From Pseudodesulfovibrio thermohalotolerans (GTDB taxonomy: Bacteria > Desulfobacterota > Desulfovibrionia > Desulfovibrionales > Desulfovibrionaceae), in the NCBI RefSeq assembly GCF_021353295.2, contig NZ_CP120635.1:2249501-2313500 (forward strand): a DNA stretch of 64,000 nucleotides. The letters are read 5' to 3'. Below the pieces are notes generated by a model, which did not search any database, was not told where the DNA came from, and was given only the letters and a program-made list of their open reading frames with translations. The position numbers were made by a program, and so were the translations under genes. This document shows, piece after piece, positions 26,682 to 34,492 of this stretch (within the stretch, counting starts at the first letter, position 1; the number at the start of each line of letters is the position of its first letter).

Positions 26682-27473
26682 TCAATCGTTGCGTAACACC
26701 GCGCAGTCGGACGGATCGCCCTGGAGCTTCTCCAAAGTATGCCGGAAAGTCGGCAACAGGGGGGCGAGGCATTCCGCCACGGCCTTGGGACTGCCGGGCA
26801 TGTTGACGACAAGTGCCCGCCCCAAGGTTCCGGCCACGGCGCGGGAGATGGCCCCGTGCGGTGTCTTGGCCAGACTGGCCGCGGTCATGGCCCGCTCATA
26901 GCCAGGCAGACGCTTCTCTATGACGGCCAGCGTCGCCTCGGGAGAAACATCCCGGGGAGCGACGCCCGTGCCGCCCGTGGTCAGGATGAGATCGAAGCCC
27001 TGAGTCAGGGCCAAGTCAGCCAGGAGGCCCTTGAGCTGGCCCTCCTCGTCCGGAATGACGAATCCCTGCACGCAGTTCAGGTCCAGGGCCTCGCCCACGA
27101 GCCTGCCCACCAGCGGGCCGGATTCGTCCACGCGCTCGCCCCTGGCTCCCTTGTCGCTCAAGGTGATCCACGCCAGGGCGTAACCGGTACGCGAGACTTC
27201 AAAACGCCCTTCGCCCGGCGTCATATCGTCGAGAGCCTCGACAAGATACAAGGGGCGGGACGCGTCTTCCGTTCCCTGAGTCAGCCAGGCGGCCGAACGG
27301 ACCAAAAACGCGCCGCCGTCTCCGGTGAGCCGATCGCCCACGAGCAGGCCGGGGCGGATCGTATCCGTTACCAGAGGAGCCGGGAACGCTCCCCCGGCGA
27401 GAGAACACAGATGGATGAGGCCGCCTTTTTTCACCGGGGCCTCCAGCCGTAAATTCAGATTCTTGCAGGACAT
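26682..27473 (-). CDS. Molybdopterin biosynthesis protein, MogA/MoaB-like with N-terminal extension
   Basis: 263 residues. The C-terminal ~160 form a MoCF-biosynthesis domain: AWITLSDKGARGERVDESGP, DLILTTGGTGVAPRDVSPEATL and the final NMPGSPKAVAECL, all typical of MogA/MoaB, which adenylates molybdopterin. The N-terminal ~100 residues (LIHLCSLAGGAFPAPLV, GLLVGDRLTGDGGAF) look like a MOSC-type fragment, a fusion often seen in anaerobes. The start ATG (27473) has AAGGGAGAG upstream. Consistent with molybdenum or tungsten enzymes, and thematically with the modAB locus at 47.5 kb. Confidence 0.88.
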   Translation of the reverse strand: MSCKNLNLRLEAPVKKGGLIHLCSLAGGAFPAPLVTDTIRPGLLVGDRLTGDGGAFLVRSAAWLTQGTEDASRPLYLVEALDDMTPGEGRFEVSRTGYALAWITLSDKGARGERVDESGPLVGRLVGEALDLNCVQGFVIPDEEGQLKGLLADLALTQGFDLILTTGGTGVAPRDVSPEATLAVIEKRLPGYERAMTAASLAKTPHGAISRAVAGTLGRALVVNMPGSPKAVAECLAPLLPTFRHTLEKLQGDPSDCAVLRND

Positions 27474-27490
27474 GGTCTCTCCCTTGCTTA

Positions 27491-28222
27491 TCAGGCCAAC
27501 AGGACCGACAGGATACCGGCCACGAACACGCCGCCGAAGATGCCGGGACCGCCGATGGCAACCAACTGCGTGCCCACCTGGTTGCGGAAACGCGGCGTCA
27601 GGAGCGGAATGATGTTGCCGCCGAGCACGGCCCCCATGGTCCCCGCCACATAGGCGGCCACGGGCCGGTACTCCTGCGGCACGAAGAAATACACGCACAG
27701 AAAGGTTATCAGGGCGGGAAGGACCAGGGGAATGCGGACGCCGGTGACGGGGTCCGGTTTTGACATGGCGTAGCATCCCCCCGCGACCATGAGCATGACG
27801 AAGCCGATCCACGGGTACACCCCGTCCGCCTGAAAGATCATGTGCTGGCGTATAATGAAGGTAATGCTCAGAAGCAGGGGCATGAGAAAGCCGCCCACGT
27901 TGATGGCGAAGACCTGCTTCTTCAGCTCGCTCTCCCCGCCCGCGTCGATGCGCACGGGACGGCCGCTCTCGTCCAGCCCGAAGCTGACGGTGCGTGGCTT
28001 GTTGACCACCACCAGCCGCTCACTGGTATGAACCGGGATATTCACCATGCGCCCGAGCAGGATGGCGATGAACATGAGCACGCCCTGCGCCGGAGTCAGC
28101 CCCAGCTTGGAAAAGGCGTCGGCCACAAGGGACACCGGCAGAAAGACGAACAGAAAGAAAAGCGCCACCAAAAGGAGCAGTGCCGGGATGATGCCGCCGG
28201 AATATTGAAAATACGGATACAT
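27491..28222 (-). CDS. DUF1614 family membrane protein
   Basis: 243 residues with about seven hydrophobic spans. It has GRMVNIPV, a hydrophilic loop of about 45 residues (KPRTVSFGLDESGRPVRI), and the repeated INVGG, AGTMGAVLGGNIIPLL and AIGGPGIFGGVFVAGILSVLL blocks characteristic of DUF1614 (PF07758). Function unknown. The start is the ATG at 28222 with AAGGTG six nt upstream; the frame could extend to a GTG at 28231. It ends 17 nt before the MogA-like start. Confidence 0.82.
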   Translation of the reverse strand: MYPYFQYSGGIIPALLLLVALFFLFVFLPVSLVADAFSKLGLTPAQGVLMFIAILLGRMVNIPVHTSERLVVVNKPRTVSFGLDESGRPVRIDAGGESELKKQVFAINVGGFLMPLLLSITFIIRQHMIFQADGVYPWIGFVMLMVAGGCYAMSKPDPVTGVRIPLVLPALITFLCVYFFVPQEYRPVAAYVAGTMGAVLGGNIIPLLTPRFRNQVGTQLVAIGGPGIFGGVFVAGILSVLLA

Positions 28223-28360
28223 TATATACACCTTGGATTAAGGATGCGCCCGGGCCTCTCGCTTTTGCTTTTATCCCGGCCCTATAGTAAGGCAACATAC
28301 ACGCAGTTGGGATGTATCCTAACTTGAAATCGAAGTAAATCAAAGCACTCAGAGGCACAC

Positions 28361-29242
28361 ATGAAAGGCATCATCCTCGCGGGCGGCTCCGGCACACGGC
28401 TCCATCCGCTGACCAGGGTGGTCAGCAAGCAACTGCTGCCCGTCTACGACAAGCCCATGATCTATTACCCTCTGTCCACCCTGATGCTGGCGGACATCCG
28501 GGACATCCTGATAATCTCCACTCCCCACGACCTGCCCAATTTCAAAAAACTTCTCGGCGACGGCTCCCAGCTAGGCCTGAACCTGAGCTACCGCGAACAG
28601 CCCAGACCGGAAGGACTGGCCCAGGCTTTTCTCATCGGCGAGGATTTCATCGACGGCGACAACGTCTGCCTGGTGCTCGGAGACAACATCTTCCACGGTC
28701 ACGGCCTCGGCTCCATCCTGAAGTCGGCCGGAGGCCTGCAAAAGGGCGGCCTGGTCTTCGCCTATCTGGTCAAGGACCCGGAACGCTACGGCGTGGTCGA
28801 ATTCGACAAGGACTTCAAGGCGCTCTCCATCGAGGAAAAACCGGCCAGCCCCAAATCGAAATACGCCGTCACGGGCCTCTACTTCTACGACAACGACGTC
28901 ATCGGCATGGCCCGGTCGCTCAAGCCGTCGGCGCGCGGGGAGCTTGAGATCACGGACATCAACAAGCTCTATCTCGAACGCGGCGACCTGGAGGTCCAGA
29001 CCCTGGGCCGGGGCTACGCCTGGCTCGACATGGGCACCCACGAGTCACTACACGGGGCGTCCGGCTTCGTTCGCGCGGTGCAGGCCCGGCAGGGATACGT
29101 CATCTCCAGCCCCGAGGAGATCGGCTACCGCATGGGCTTCATCTCACGCGACCAGCTCATGCGCCTGGCCTCGGAAATGAGCAACAACGATTATGGACGC
29201 TACCTAATGGAAGTGGCCAAGGAAGCTCCCGGCATGTTCTGA
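28361..29242 (+). CDS. rfbA: Glucose-1-phosphate thymidylyltransferase
   Basis: 293 residues, normal RmlA length. It makes dTDP-glucose from dTTP and glucose-1-phosphate, the first step of dTDP-L-rhamnose synthesis. Family blocks: [76 protein letters not shown] and [11 protein letters not shown]. rfbBCD are not adjacent, so the rest of the pathway lies elsewhere. Confidence 0.97.
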   Translation: MKGIILAGGSGTRLHPLTRVVSKQLLPVYDKPMIYYPLSTLMLADIRDILIISTPHDLPNFKKLLGDGSQLGLNLSYREQPRPEGLAQAFLIGEDFIDGDNVCLVLGDNIFHGHGLGSILKSAGGLQKGGLVFAYLVKDPERYGVVEFDKDFKALSIEEKPASPKSKYAVTGLYFYDNDVIGMARSLKPSARGELEITDINKLYLERGDLEVQTLGRGYAWLDMGTHESLHGASGFVRAVQARQGYVISSPEEIGYRMGFISRDQLMRLASEMSNNDYGRYLMEVAKEAPGMF

Positions 29243-29268
29243 TTCGGCTGCCCGAATACCAAAAACGA

Positions 29269-29304
29269 CGAAGCCGCTTCCCCCGACAACGGGAAGCGGC
29301 TTCG
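29269..29304 (-). terminator. Intrinsic terminator of the 47-residue gene (hairpin shared with rfbA)
   Basis: A 14-bp stem CGAAGCCGCTTCCC/GGGAAGCGGCTTCG with an 8-nt loop. On the minus strand it is followed by TCGTTTTT, which suits termination downstream of the 47-residue membrane gene that ends at 29352. It also lies just 27 nt beyond the rfbA stop. Confidence 0.7.
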
Positions 29305-29322
29305 CGGAAAAAGAATTCGAGA

Positions 29323-29344
29323 CGCGATTCTGAAATCGCGTTTT
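29323..29344 (+). terminator. Small intrinsic terminator downstream of rfbA
   Basis: A 7-bp stem CGCGATT/AATCGCG with loop CTGA is followed by TTTT on the plus strand. Confidence 0.5.
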
Positions 29345-29351
29345 CCACGTT

Positions 29352-29495
29352 CTAGTGGTGGTTCTCGTGCATGGCCTCGCGCACGCGGATGACGCCTATG
29401 GCGAGAATCCAAGCCAGATAGATGAAAATCAAGGACACGCCGACAAATCCGGCGCCGGTGCTCTGAGTCATGCCGTGAAGCAGTTCGCCAATCAT
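29352..29495 (-). CDS. 47-residue single-span membrane protein, unknown
   Basis: A 47-codon frame begins ATG at 29493-29495 with AGGAGG six nt upstream and ends TAG at 29352. The peptide is MIGELLHGMTQSTG, then a hydrophobic span of about 20 residues (FVGVSLIFIYLAWILAIGVI), a basic turn RVREAM and an acidic/His end (HENHH). The strong ribosome binding site, codon use and downstream terminator support it as a real gene. I recognise no family. One end is probably periplasmic (N-out by the positive-inside rule). It could be an accessory subunit of a larger membrane complex, but no such gene adjoins. Confidence 0.65.
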   Translation of the reverse strand: MIGELLHGMTQSTGAGFVGVSLIFIYLAWILAIGVIRVREAMHENHH

Positions 29496-29750
29496 GTTAT
29501 TCCTCCTCGCTCGCCCAATTTACTTGAAAGATATACCTTATTGCCCCTCGAACAGGCTTGTTGTCAACCCCCTCCCGCCATTTGGCCGATTCCTCCGGGA
29601 GAAACCGAATCCATTGTCAGCCCCCCTGCCTTGCGAAGGCAGAGGCCGGACGTGCCGCCGTGACCGGCCCGGCCCTGGTATGCTTGTCAGAACCTCGGCT
29701 TTGGCCTAATATTATCGACAGACGCGAAACCCTTCAACAAACGACAGAAC

Positions 29751-30311
29751 ATGGGCATTCTGGACTCTCTGGGCAAGATATTCTCCCGATCCGGGAAAGG
29801 CGGCTCCCCGGCCGCGCCCGATACTGCCGGGTCCACGGCAGACGTCCGCATAGGCACGAAAACGGCCTCGCCGCCCTCGGCCACGAGCCGAAACGAAACC
29901 TTCCACGCCGATCCGGTCGATGATGCCGCCCTCGGTTTCAGCATCACCATAAAAGACGGCCGAATCACCAAGCGCAAAGCGTTCCGCGTCACGGTCAGAG
30001 GGCTTGCTGTCTTCATTCCCCGATTGGGCAAGACGTATCCGGTGACCGACATCAGCACGTCCGGCCTAGGCTTCAGCTTTGAAAAACCCAGGATCAAGAC
30101 CGGAGCGAAGATCAAAATGGATCTGCTTCTGGACGGCGGGCGAGTGGTGGAAGGCGTCCCGTGCGAAGTCGTGCGCCATGAACGCGGCGTTGTCGGCTGC
30201 ATCTTCAAAGACATGGACCGGAAGCAGGAGGAAGCGGTGGACCACCTCGTCCTGGAAGGCGAAAAGCAGCTCGCCGCCCGACGGGTCGCCACCAGGGGAA
30301 CGAAGAACTAG
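29751..30311 (+). CDS. PilZ domain protein
   Basis: 186 residues. After a low-complexity N-terminus, the PilZ signature is complete: RKAFRV (R-x3-R) and, about 30 residues on, DISTSGLGF (D-x-S-x2-G), the two motifs that bind cyclic-di-GMP. No enzymatic domain is fused, so it is a stand-alone effector, probably controlling motility, exopolysaccharide or secretion. Its stop TAG shares the CTAG at 30308-30311 with the stop of the convergent 127-residue gene. Confidence 0.86.
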   Translation: MGILDSLGKIFSRSGKGGSPAAPDTAGSTADVRIGTKTASPPSATSRNETFHADPVDDAALGFSITIKDGRITKRKAFRVTVRGLAVFIPRLGKTYPVTDISTSGLGFSFEKPRIKTGAKIKMDLLLDGGRVVEGVPCEVVRHERGVVGCIFKDMDRKQEEAVDHLVLEGEKQLAARRVATRGTKN

Positions 30312-30691
30312 CCTTCGCCCCCGCCCTCCCCGCGCAATTCCATTATATACGCCTCAAGGTCGTTGGGTTCGCCCGGCTTGTGCTCCTCGGGATAGAGCAA
30401 CGCGGTCATGAAGAAGACGCTGCCGATGCGAAGCGCCGTCGCCGCGCTCGTGGAGAACCGTTCTAGCCGCCCGGCGATATCGTCGCCCATCGCGCCGGGT
30501 ATTCCTTCCACGAGTTCCTCGGAGTTTTCAGCCAGCCCGGCCAGCAGTGCGGCCTTTCGTTCCAGGCAGGCCTGAAAAGCGGCCTGCCCCTCATCGGCCA
30601 GGGCACGTTCCCCTTCCGCCTCGATACGCCCGACCTCGGCGTTCACTTTTTCCAGATACGCTATCAATTCCGACAAACCATCGTTGGACAT
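30308..30691 (-). CDS. Small acidic helical protein, unknown
   Basis: 127 residues, predicted almost entirely helical and acidic, with EKVNAEVGRIEAEGERALADEGQ and a C-terminal GEGGGEG tail. The start ATG (30691) has AGGAGA upstream. No family is recognised. Convergent with the PilZ gene; the stops overlap on CTAG. Confidence 0.55.
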   Translation of the reverse strand: MSNDGLSELIAYLEKVNAEVGRIEAEGERALADEGQAAFQACLERKAALLAGLAENSEELVEGIPGAMGDDIAGRLERFSTSAATALRIGSVFFMTALLYPEEHKPGEPNDLEAYIMELRGEGGGEG

Positions 30692-30856
30692 GATATTCTC
30701 CTGATTTTTTACGTTGAATATAGCCGTGGAACTCCTGGAAAACAAGTGAGAGCGAAGGACGTCGACCACCTTTACGGAACTAAATCCGCTTTACACGGAG
30801 GCCAAGAGGTTTTACCTGAATGGGTCCCGGAACACGAACTCCCAAGGAGCCCTGAA

Positions 30857-31471
30857 TTGAGCATTCTATCCTCCAGCCTCGGGCTGACACGATACCGCAT
30901 AATAGAAGACGTGCCTAACGAACTTCTTCAGCAGGTGCCTGAAAAACTGAGGCAATTCTGCATGGTGGACATCGACGGCACAGCCGACGAGCGTGCCTTC
31001 GGCTGGGCAAACATCGACGACATGCTGGACATGAACTGGGCCGTGTCGCCGCCGGAAAAGGCCAACTATTTCGCCTTCTCCCTGCGTCTGGACACCCGAC
31101 GAATTCCGCCGTCCGTGCTCAAGAAGCACAACACCATCGCGGTGAACAAGGAGCTGGCGCACAACAAGGAGCAGGGCAAGAACTTCGTCTCCCGCGACCG
31201 CAAACGCGAGATCAAGGAACAGGTCGCCCTCAGGCTTCGCGCCCGAACCCTGCCCATCCCGGCGGTCTTCGACATCATCTGGAACCCGACCACCAACCGG
31301 ATTTATCTGTCCACCACCAACGCCAAGGTCCGGTCCCTGTTCGAGGATCATTTCACCCTGACCTTCGATCTCCATCTGGAGCCGCTGACCCCGTTCTTCA
31401 TGGCCATGGACATCCTCGGCGAAGACGCCGCGCCCAGGCTGGAAAACCTCGACCCGACCATATTCGTTTAG
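30857..31471 (+). CDS. RdgC-like protein, N-terminal half
   Basis: 204 residues. The region GWANIDDMLDMNW, RRIPPSVLKKH, the long basic helix ending REIKEQVALRLRARTLP and the following FDIIWNPTTNRIYLSTTNAKVRSLFEDHF match the layout of RdgC, which binds double-stranded DNA as a ring and inhibits RecA. The start is TTG at 30857: AAGGAG ends 7 nt before it, and no ATG with a ribosome binding site exists nearby. The frame ends in TAG at 31469-31471, but the next gene begins in the same frame nine nt later and completes the family, so this is either a two-gene RdgC or a nonsense-split gene. Confidence 0.7.
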   Translation: MSILSSSLGLTRYRIIEDVPNELLQQVPEKLRQFCMVDIDGTADERAFGWANIDDMLDMNWAVSPPEKANYFAFSLRLDTRRIPPSVLKKHNTIAVNKELAHNKEQGKNFVSRDRKREIKEQVALRLRARTLPIPAVFDIIWNPTTNRIYLSTTNAKVRSLFEDHFTLTFDLHLEPLTPFFMAMDILGEDAAPRLENLDPTIFV

Positions 31472-31480
31472 GAGCACGCC

Positions 31481-32002
31481 ATGGATCTTTCACTCGTTGA
31501 ACGCGAAAACACCCTGCTCGGTCAGGACTTCCTGACCTGGCTCTGGTTCAAGACCGACCAGGACACCGTGCTCTTCAAACTCGAAGACAACCGGACCTTT
31601 ACCCTGCAAATGGAACAGAAGGTCTCAGTCCAGGGCGGCGAAGGCGAAACCAAGGCCACGGCCACGGTATCCAGCCCGGCGGGCGAACTCTCCGAGGCCA
31701 AGACAGGTCTGCGCACAGGCAAGAAAGTCAACAAGGCCCAACTGCTCTTTGCCATGGACGAGGACGAATGGCTGGTCACGGTCAACTCCACGGATTTCGG
31801 CCTGTCCGGCCTGAAAACCCCGAAGATCAATACCAAGGATGACGAAGGCGACGACCCGGACGCCAAATTCCTGGAAAAGATGTTCCTGCTGGAGCGTTGC
31901 CTGGAAATGATCGACGTGGCCTACACCCAATTCCTCAACCTGCGCCTGAGCAAGGATTGGGCCGAGGAATCCGCCAGGGTGAAGCTCTGGATCAACGGCT
32001 AG
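31481..32002 (+). CDS. RdgC-like protein, C-terminal half
   Basis: 173 residues that look like the second half of longer RdgC-like proteins: NTLLGQDFLTWLWFKTDQD is the conserved start of that domain, then a beta-rich part, and LEMIDVAYTQFLNLRLSKDW helices. The ATG has TAGGAG upstream, made partly from the stop codon of the preceding half, so translation is probably coupled. It is in the same reading frame as the preceding gene, separated by one TAG and three further codons. Confidence 0.6.
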   Translation: MDLSLVERENTLLGQDFLTWLWFKTDQDTVLFKLEDNRTFTLQMEQKVSVQGGEGETKATATVSSPAGELSEAKTGLRTGKKVNKAQLLFAMDEDEWLVTVNSTDFGLSGLKTPKINTKDDEGDDPDAKFLEKMFLLERCLEMIDVAYTQFLNLRLSKDWAEESARVKLWING

Positions 32003-32005
32003 GTC

Positions 32006-32572
32006 ATGACCTCCCCGTTCCGTATAGCCTGTTTCGGCGACAGCCTGACCGAAGGGTACGGCCTCGCCCCTGACGAAGCCCTGCCCGTCGTGCTGGAACA
32101 ATCCCTGCGCGATCGGGGAGTGGACGCACGCTGCCTCAATTTCGGCGTGTCCGGCGACACTGCGGAAGATGGGCTGCGCCGTCTGGACCAGGTGCTTGAA
32201 GCGGACCCGGACGGCGTGATCCTGGCCTTCGGGGCCAACGACTGCTTTCTGGATGAACCGGCTGAAGACGTGGAGTCCAGGCTCGCCCTCCTGATCGAGG
32301 CGTTTCGGAAACGAAGCATTCCGGTCCTGTTGGTGGGCGTGAACGCCGAACTCAATCCCGACGAAGACTACAGGGCGAGCTTCGAAGCCGTCTATCCCTC
32401 CCTGGCGGAACGGTACGGCCTTCCCCTGTTCCCCGACATGCTCGCTCCGTACCAGGGCGACCCGTCCCTGACCCTGTTGGATGGGCTGCACCCCAATGCG
32501 GCGGGAGTGTCGGCCATTGGCCGCGCCCTGCTCCCCCTGGTCGAGGAACTGGCCACGACCGCCGCGCGATAG
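32006..32572 (+). CDS. SGNH/GDSL hydrolase (TesA-like esterase)
   Basis: 188 residues with all four SGNH blocks: CFGDSLTEGYGL (Ser nucleophile), GVSGDTAEDGL (Gly), AFGANDC (Asn) and DGLHPNAAG (Asp and His). This is the arylesterase/thioesterase I/lysophospholipase group. Unlike E. coli TesA there is no signal peptide, so it is probably cytoplasmic. It starts three nt after the RdgC-like second gene. Confidence 0.88.
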   Translation: MTSPFRIACFGDSLTEGYGLAPDEALPVVLEQSLRDRGVDARCLNFGVSGDTAEDGLRRLDQVLEADPDGVILAFGANDCFLDEPAEDVESRLALLIEAFRKRSIPVLLVGVNAELNPDEDYRASFEAVYPSLAERYGLPLFPDMLAPYQGDPSLTLLDGLHPNAAGVSAIGRALLPLVEELATTAAR

Positions 32573-32618
32573 GCGGATTTCCCCCGTCCCCTTCCGTTTC
32601 CATTCCTTCTGGACACTG

Positions 32619-32668
32619 CCTTTCCGTCCCCATGGTCCTGTGCGCCGGCGGCCATGGGGACGGAAAGG
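32619..32668. repeat. Long perfect inverted repeat
   Basis: A perfect 17-bp inverted repeat (CCTTTCCGTCCCCATGG and its complement) with a 16-nt GC-rich loop fills the space between the GDSL hydrolase and YcaO genes. No T tract follows on either strand. Confidence 0.7.
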
Positions 32669-32821
32669 GGCCGTCTTTTCTCCTGCCTCGTCCTGTATGC
32701 CCCCGCCGTAACGGGCCTTGTACTCCATCGCGGAATGCCATAGCGTAGCGCCTTGCCTTATACGCCCCTGCTTCTCATGGAAACAGCGGCGAAAAATGAT
32801 GCGGGAAACCGGAGGAAGCCC

Positions 32822-34492
32822 ATGCGCTACAAGTTGCAAATGATGAATACGGATTTCGGGGTAGGTATGTTCGCCGCCCTGCCGGACGTGAACCTGAGCC
32901 ACAACGAAATGCTCGACCACCTCCGCGCTCACCCCTTCGACGACTACATGCATGAGTTCGTGCTTCAGGGCTTCAAGGAATTCCGTCCGCGCAAGCTGGA
33001 AAAAATGATTACGGCAATCATGCGTGACAAGGGCGAATCCGATCCGGCGGTCGCCGCAATCATGTATGAAGCGTGCATCTGCCATCAACGCCTGAACCGG
33101 CTCCTGCCCCTGTTCGACGGCGTCGATCCCGAATTTCTCCTGAATCATACTCCGGCCATCCACATCCGCTCCCATCTGCTTGTGGACCAATCCCGGCACC
33201 GGGAATGGGCCCGCATCTTCGGCCGCAACATCTTCACCCTCGCGCCCCTGCCCGACCCGAAGGATGCGCCCGAACCGCTTTTCGACGAAAAGAAGCTGGA
33301 TGCGCCCGAGCCGGTGAGCGCCGCGACGATTCGCGCCGAGATGGACGGCAACCTGCCCGCGCCCCTGCCGCGCAGGCCTTTGCAGGAAACCATCGACACC
33401 GCCCTGCCCGCCCTGGACAAGGCCGACGCCTTCATGGGCCCAGCCATGGAGCACAGGGCGTCCCTGTCGCCCGTGGCCCGGTTGCGTCACTGGTCCGTCA
33501 AGACGCGTACGGTCAACGGCAACCTGTCCAACTCCCTGCATGGCTTGCAGACCTGCTACGGACGGGGACTTTCCATGGAACGGGCCGACGCCTCCTACGC
33601 CATGGAAATGGCCGAACGCTTTTCCTCCTACGCCAGCTTTGGACCCAAGGGCGTACTGAACTACGCCCGCGAGTACCCGCTGACCTACGCGTCCTTCGAT
33701 GAACTGGATGCGCCCGCCATAAACCCGGCCGACATCCGGCTGGAAGTGCCCTATGCGGGCCAGAGGCTCCACTGGCTGGAAGGGCATGGCCCCGACGGCG
33801 AGCCGATTCTGGTCCCGGCCCAGTTCGTCTTCCTGTTCTGCAACCTGGACGAACAGACCCTGTTCAGCGCGCTGGGCTCCACCGGCCTGGCTTCGGGCAA
33901 CACCCTCTTCGAAGCCAAGGCGGCCGCCCTTACCGAAGTCATCGAACGTGATTCGGACGCGACGCAGATATTCGACCCCAAACGGTGTTTCCGCGTGAGA
34001 AGCTGCGATCCCGAAATCGGCTCGCTCCTCCAGAACTACCACGAGGACGGCATCGACGTCTGGTTCATGGACATGACCACCGAACTGGGCGTGCCGTGCT
34101 ACAAATCCGTGGTGCTTGGCAAACACGGCGACGTGAACAAGGGAGGCGGCTGTTCGCTGAACGGCAAGGCCGCCCTGGTTTCGGCCATGACCGAAACGGC
34201 CTACCCGTACCCCGGCCCCAAGAGTGGACCCGCGCCGGAAGGATTGCCCGTCCGCAACCTGGAAGACCTCCCCGACCTGTCCACGGGCAGCGCCGAGGGA
34301 GATGTGATGGTGCTGGAAAAAACGCTTCTGGCCAACGGCTACCGGCCCGCTTACGTGGACCTGACCCGCAGGGACCTGAACATCCCGGTGGTCCGTGCCA
34401 TCGTTCCCGGCCTGGAGCTGATCTCCGACTTCGACCAGTATTCCCGGGTCAGTCCGCGGCTGTATCGGAACTACCTCAAAGCGTGCGAGTAA
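32822..34492 (+). CDS. YcaO-like protein, orphan
   Basis: 556 residues. The first ~200 are an N-terminal extension with helical parts that I do not recognise. The YcaO domain follows: SLHGLQTCYGRGLSMERADASYAMEMAERFSSY (S-x3-E type and E-x2-ER ATP-site motifs), ASGNTLFEAKAAALTEVIERD, a GCSLNGKAALVSAMTETAY segment and the C-terminal VPGLE...RVSPRLYRNY. YcaO enzymes activate peptide amides with ATP for azoline or thioamide formation, or modify ribosomal protein S12 indirectly. No TfuA, dehydrogenase, cyclodehydratase partner or precursor peptide is adjacent. The ATG at 32822 follows GGAGGA. It ends overlapping the convergent permease by 17 nt. Confidence 0.88.
   Translation: MRYKLQMMNTDFGVGMFAALPDVNLSHNEMLDHLRAHPFDDYMHEFVLQGFKEFRPRKLEKMITAIMRDKGESDPAVAAIMYEACICHQRLNRLLPLFDGVDPEFLLNHTPAIHIRSHLLVDQSRHREWARIFGRNIFTLAPLPDPKDAPEPLFDEKKLDAPEPVSAATIRAEMDGNLPAPLPRRPLQETIDTALPALDKADAFMGPAMEHRASLSPVARLRHWSVKTRTVNGNLSNSLHGLQTCYGRGLSMERADASYAMEMAERFSSYASFGPKGVLNYAREYPLTYASFDELDAPAINPADIRLEVPYAGQRLHWLEGHGPDGEPILVPAQFVFLFCNLDEQTLFSALGSTGLASGNTLFEAKAAALTEVIERDSDATQIFDPKRCFRVRSCDPEIGSLLQNYHEDGIDVWFMDMTTELGVPCYKSVVLGKHGDVNKGGGCSLNGKAALVSAMTETAYPYPGPKSGPAPEGLPVRNLEDLPDLSTGSAEGDVMVLEKTLLANGYRPAYVDLTRRDLNIPVVRAIVPGLELISDFDQYSRVSPRLYRNYLKACE

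Noticed and set aside
28229..28231. GTG as start of the DUF1614 gene
   Set aside because: The ATG three codons later has AAGGTG at correct spacing, formed partly by this GTG itself.
31469..31480. Pyrrolysine decoding of the TAG that splits the RdgC-like gene
   Set aside because: No pyl genes are visible, and the TAG forms a well-placed ribosome binding site; natural fission or mutation is simpler.
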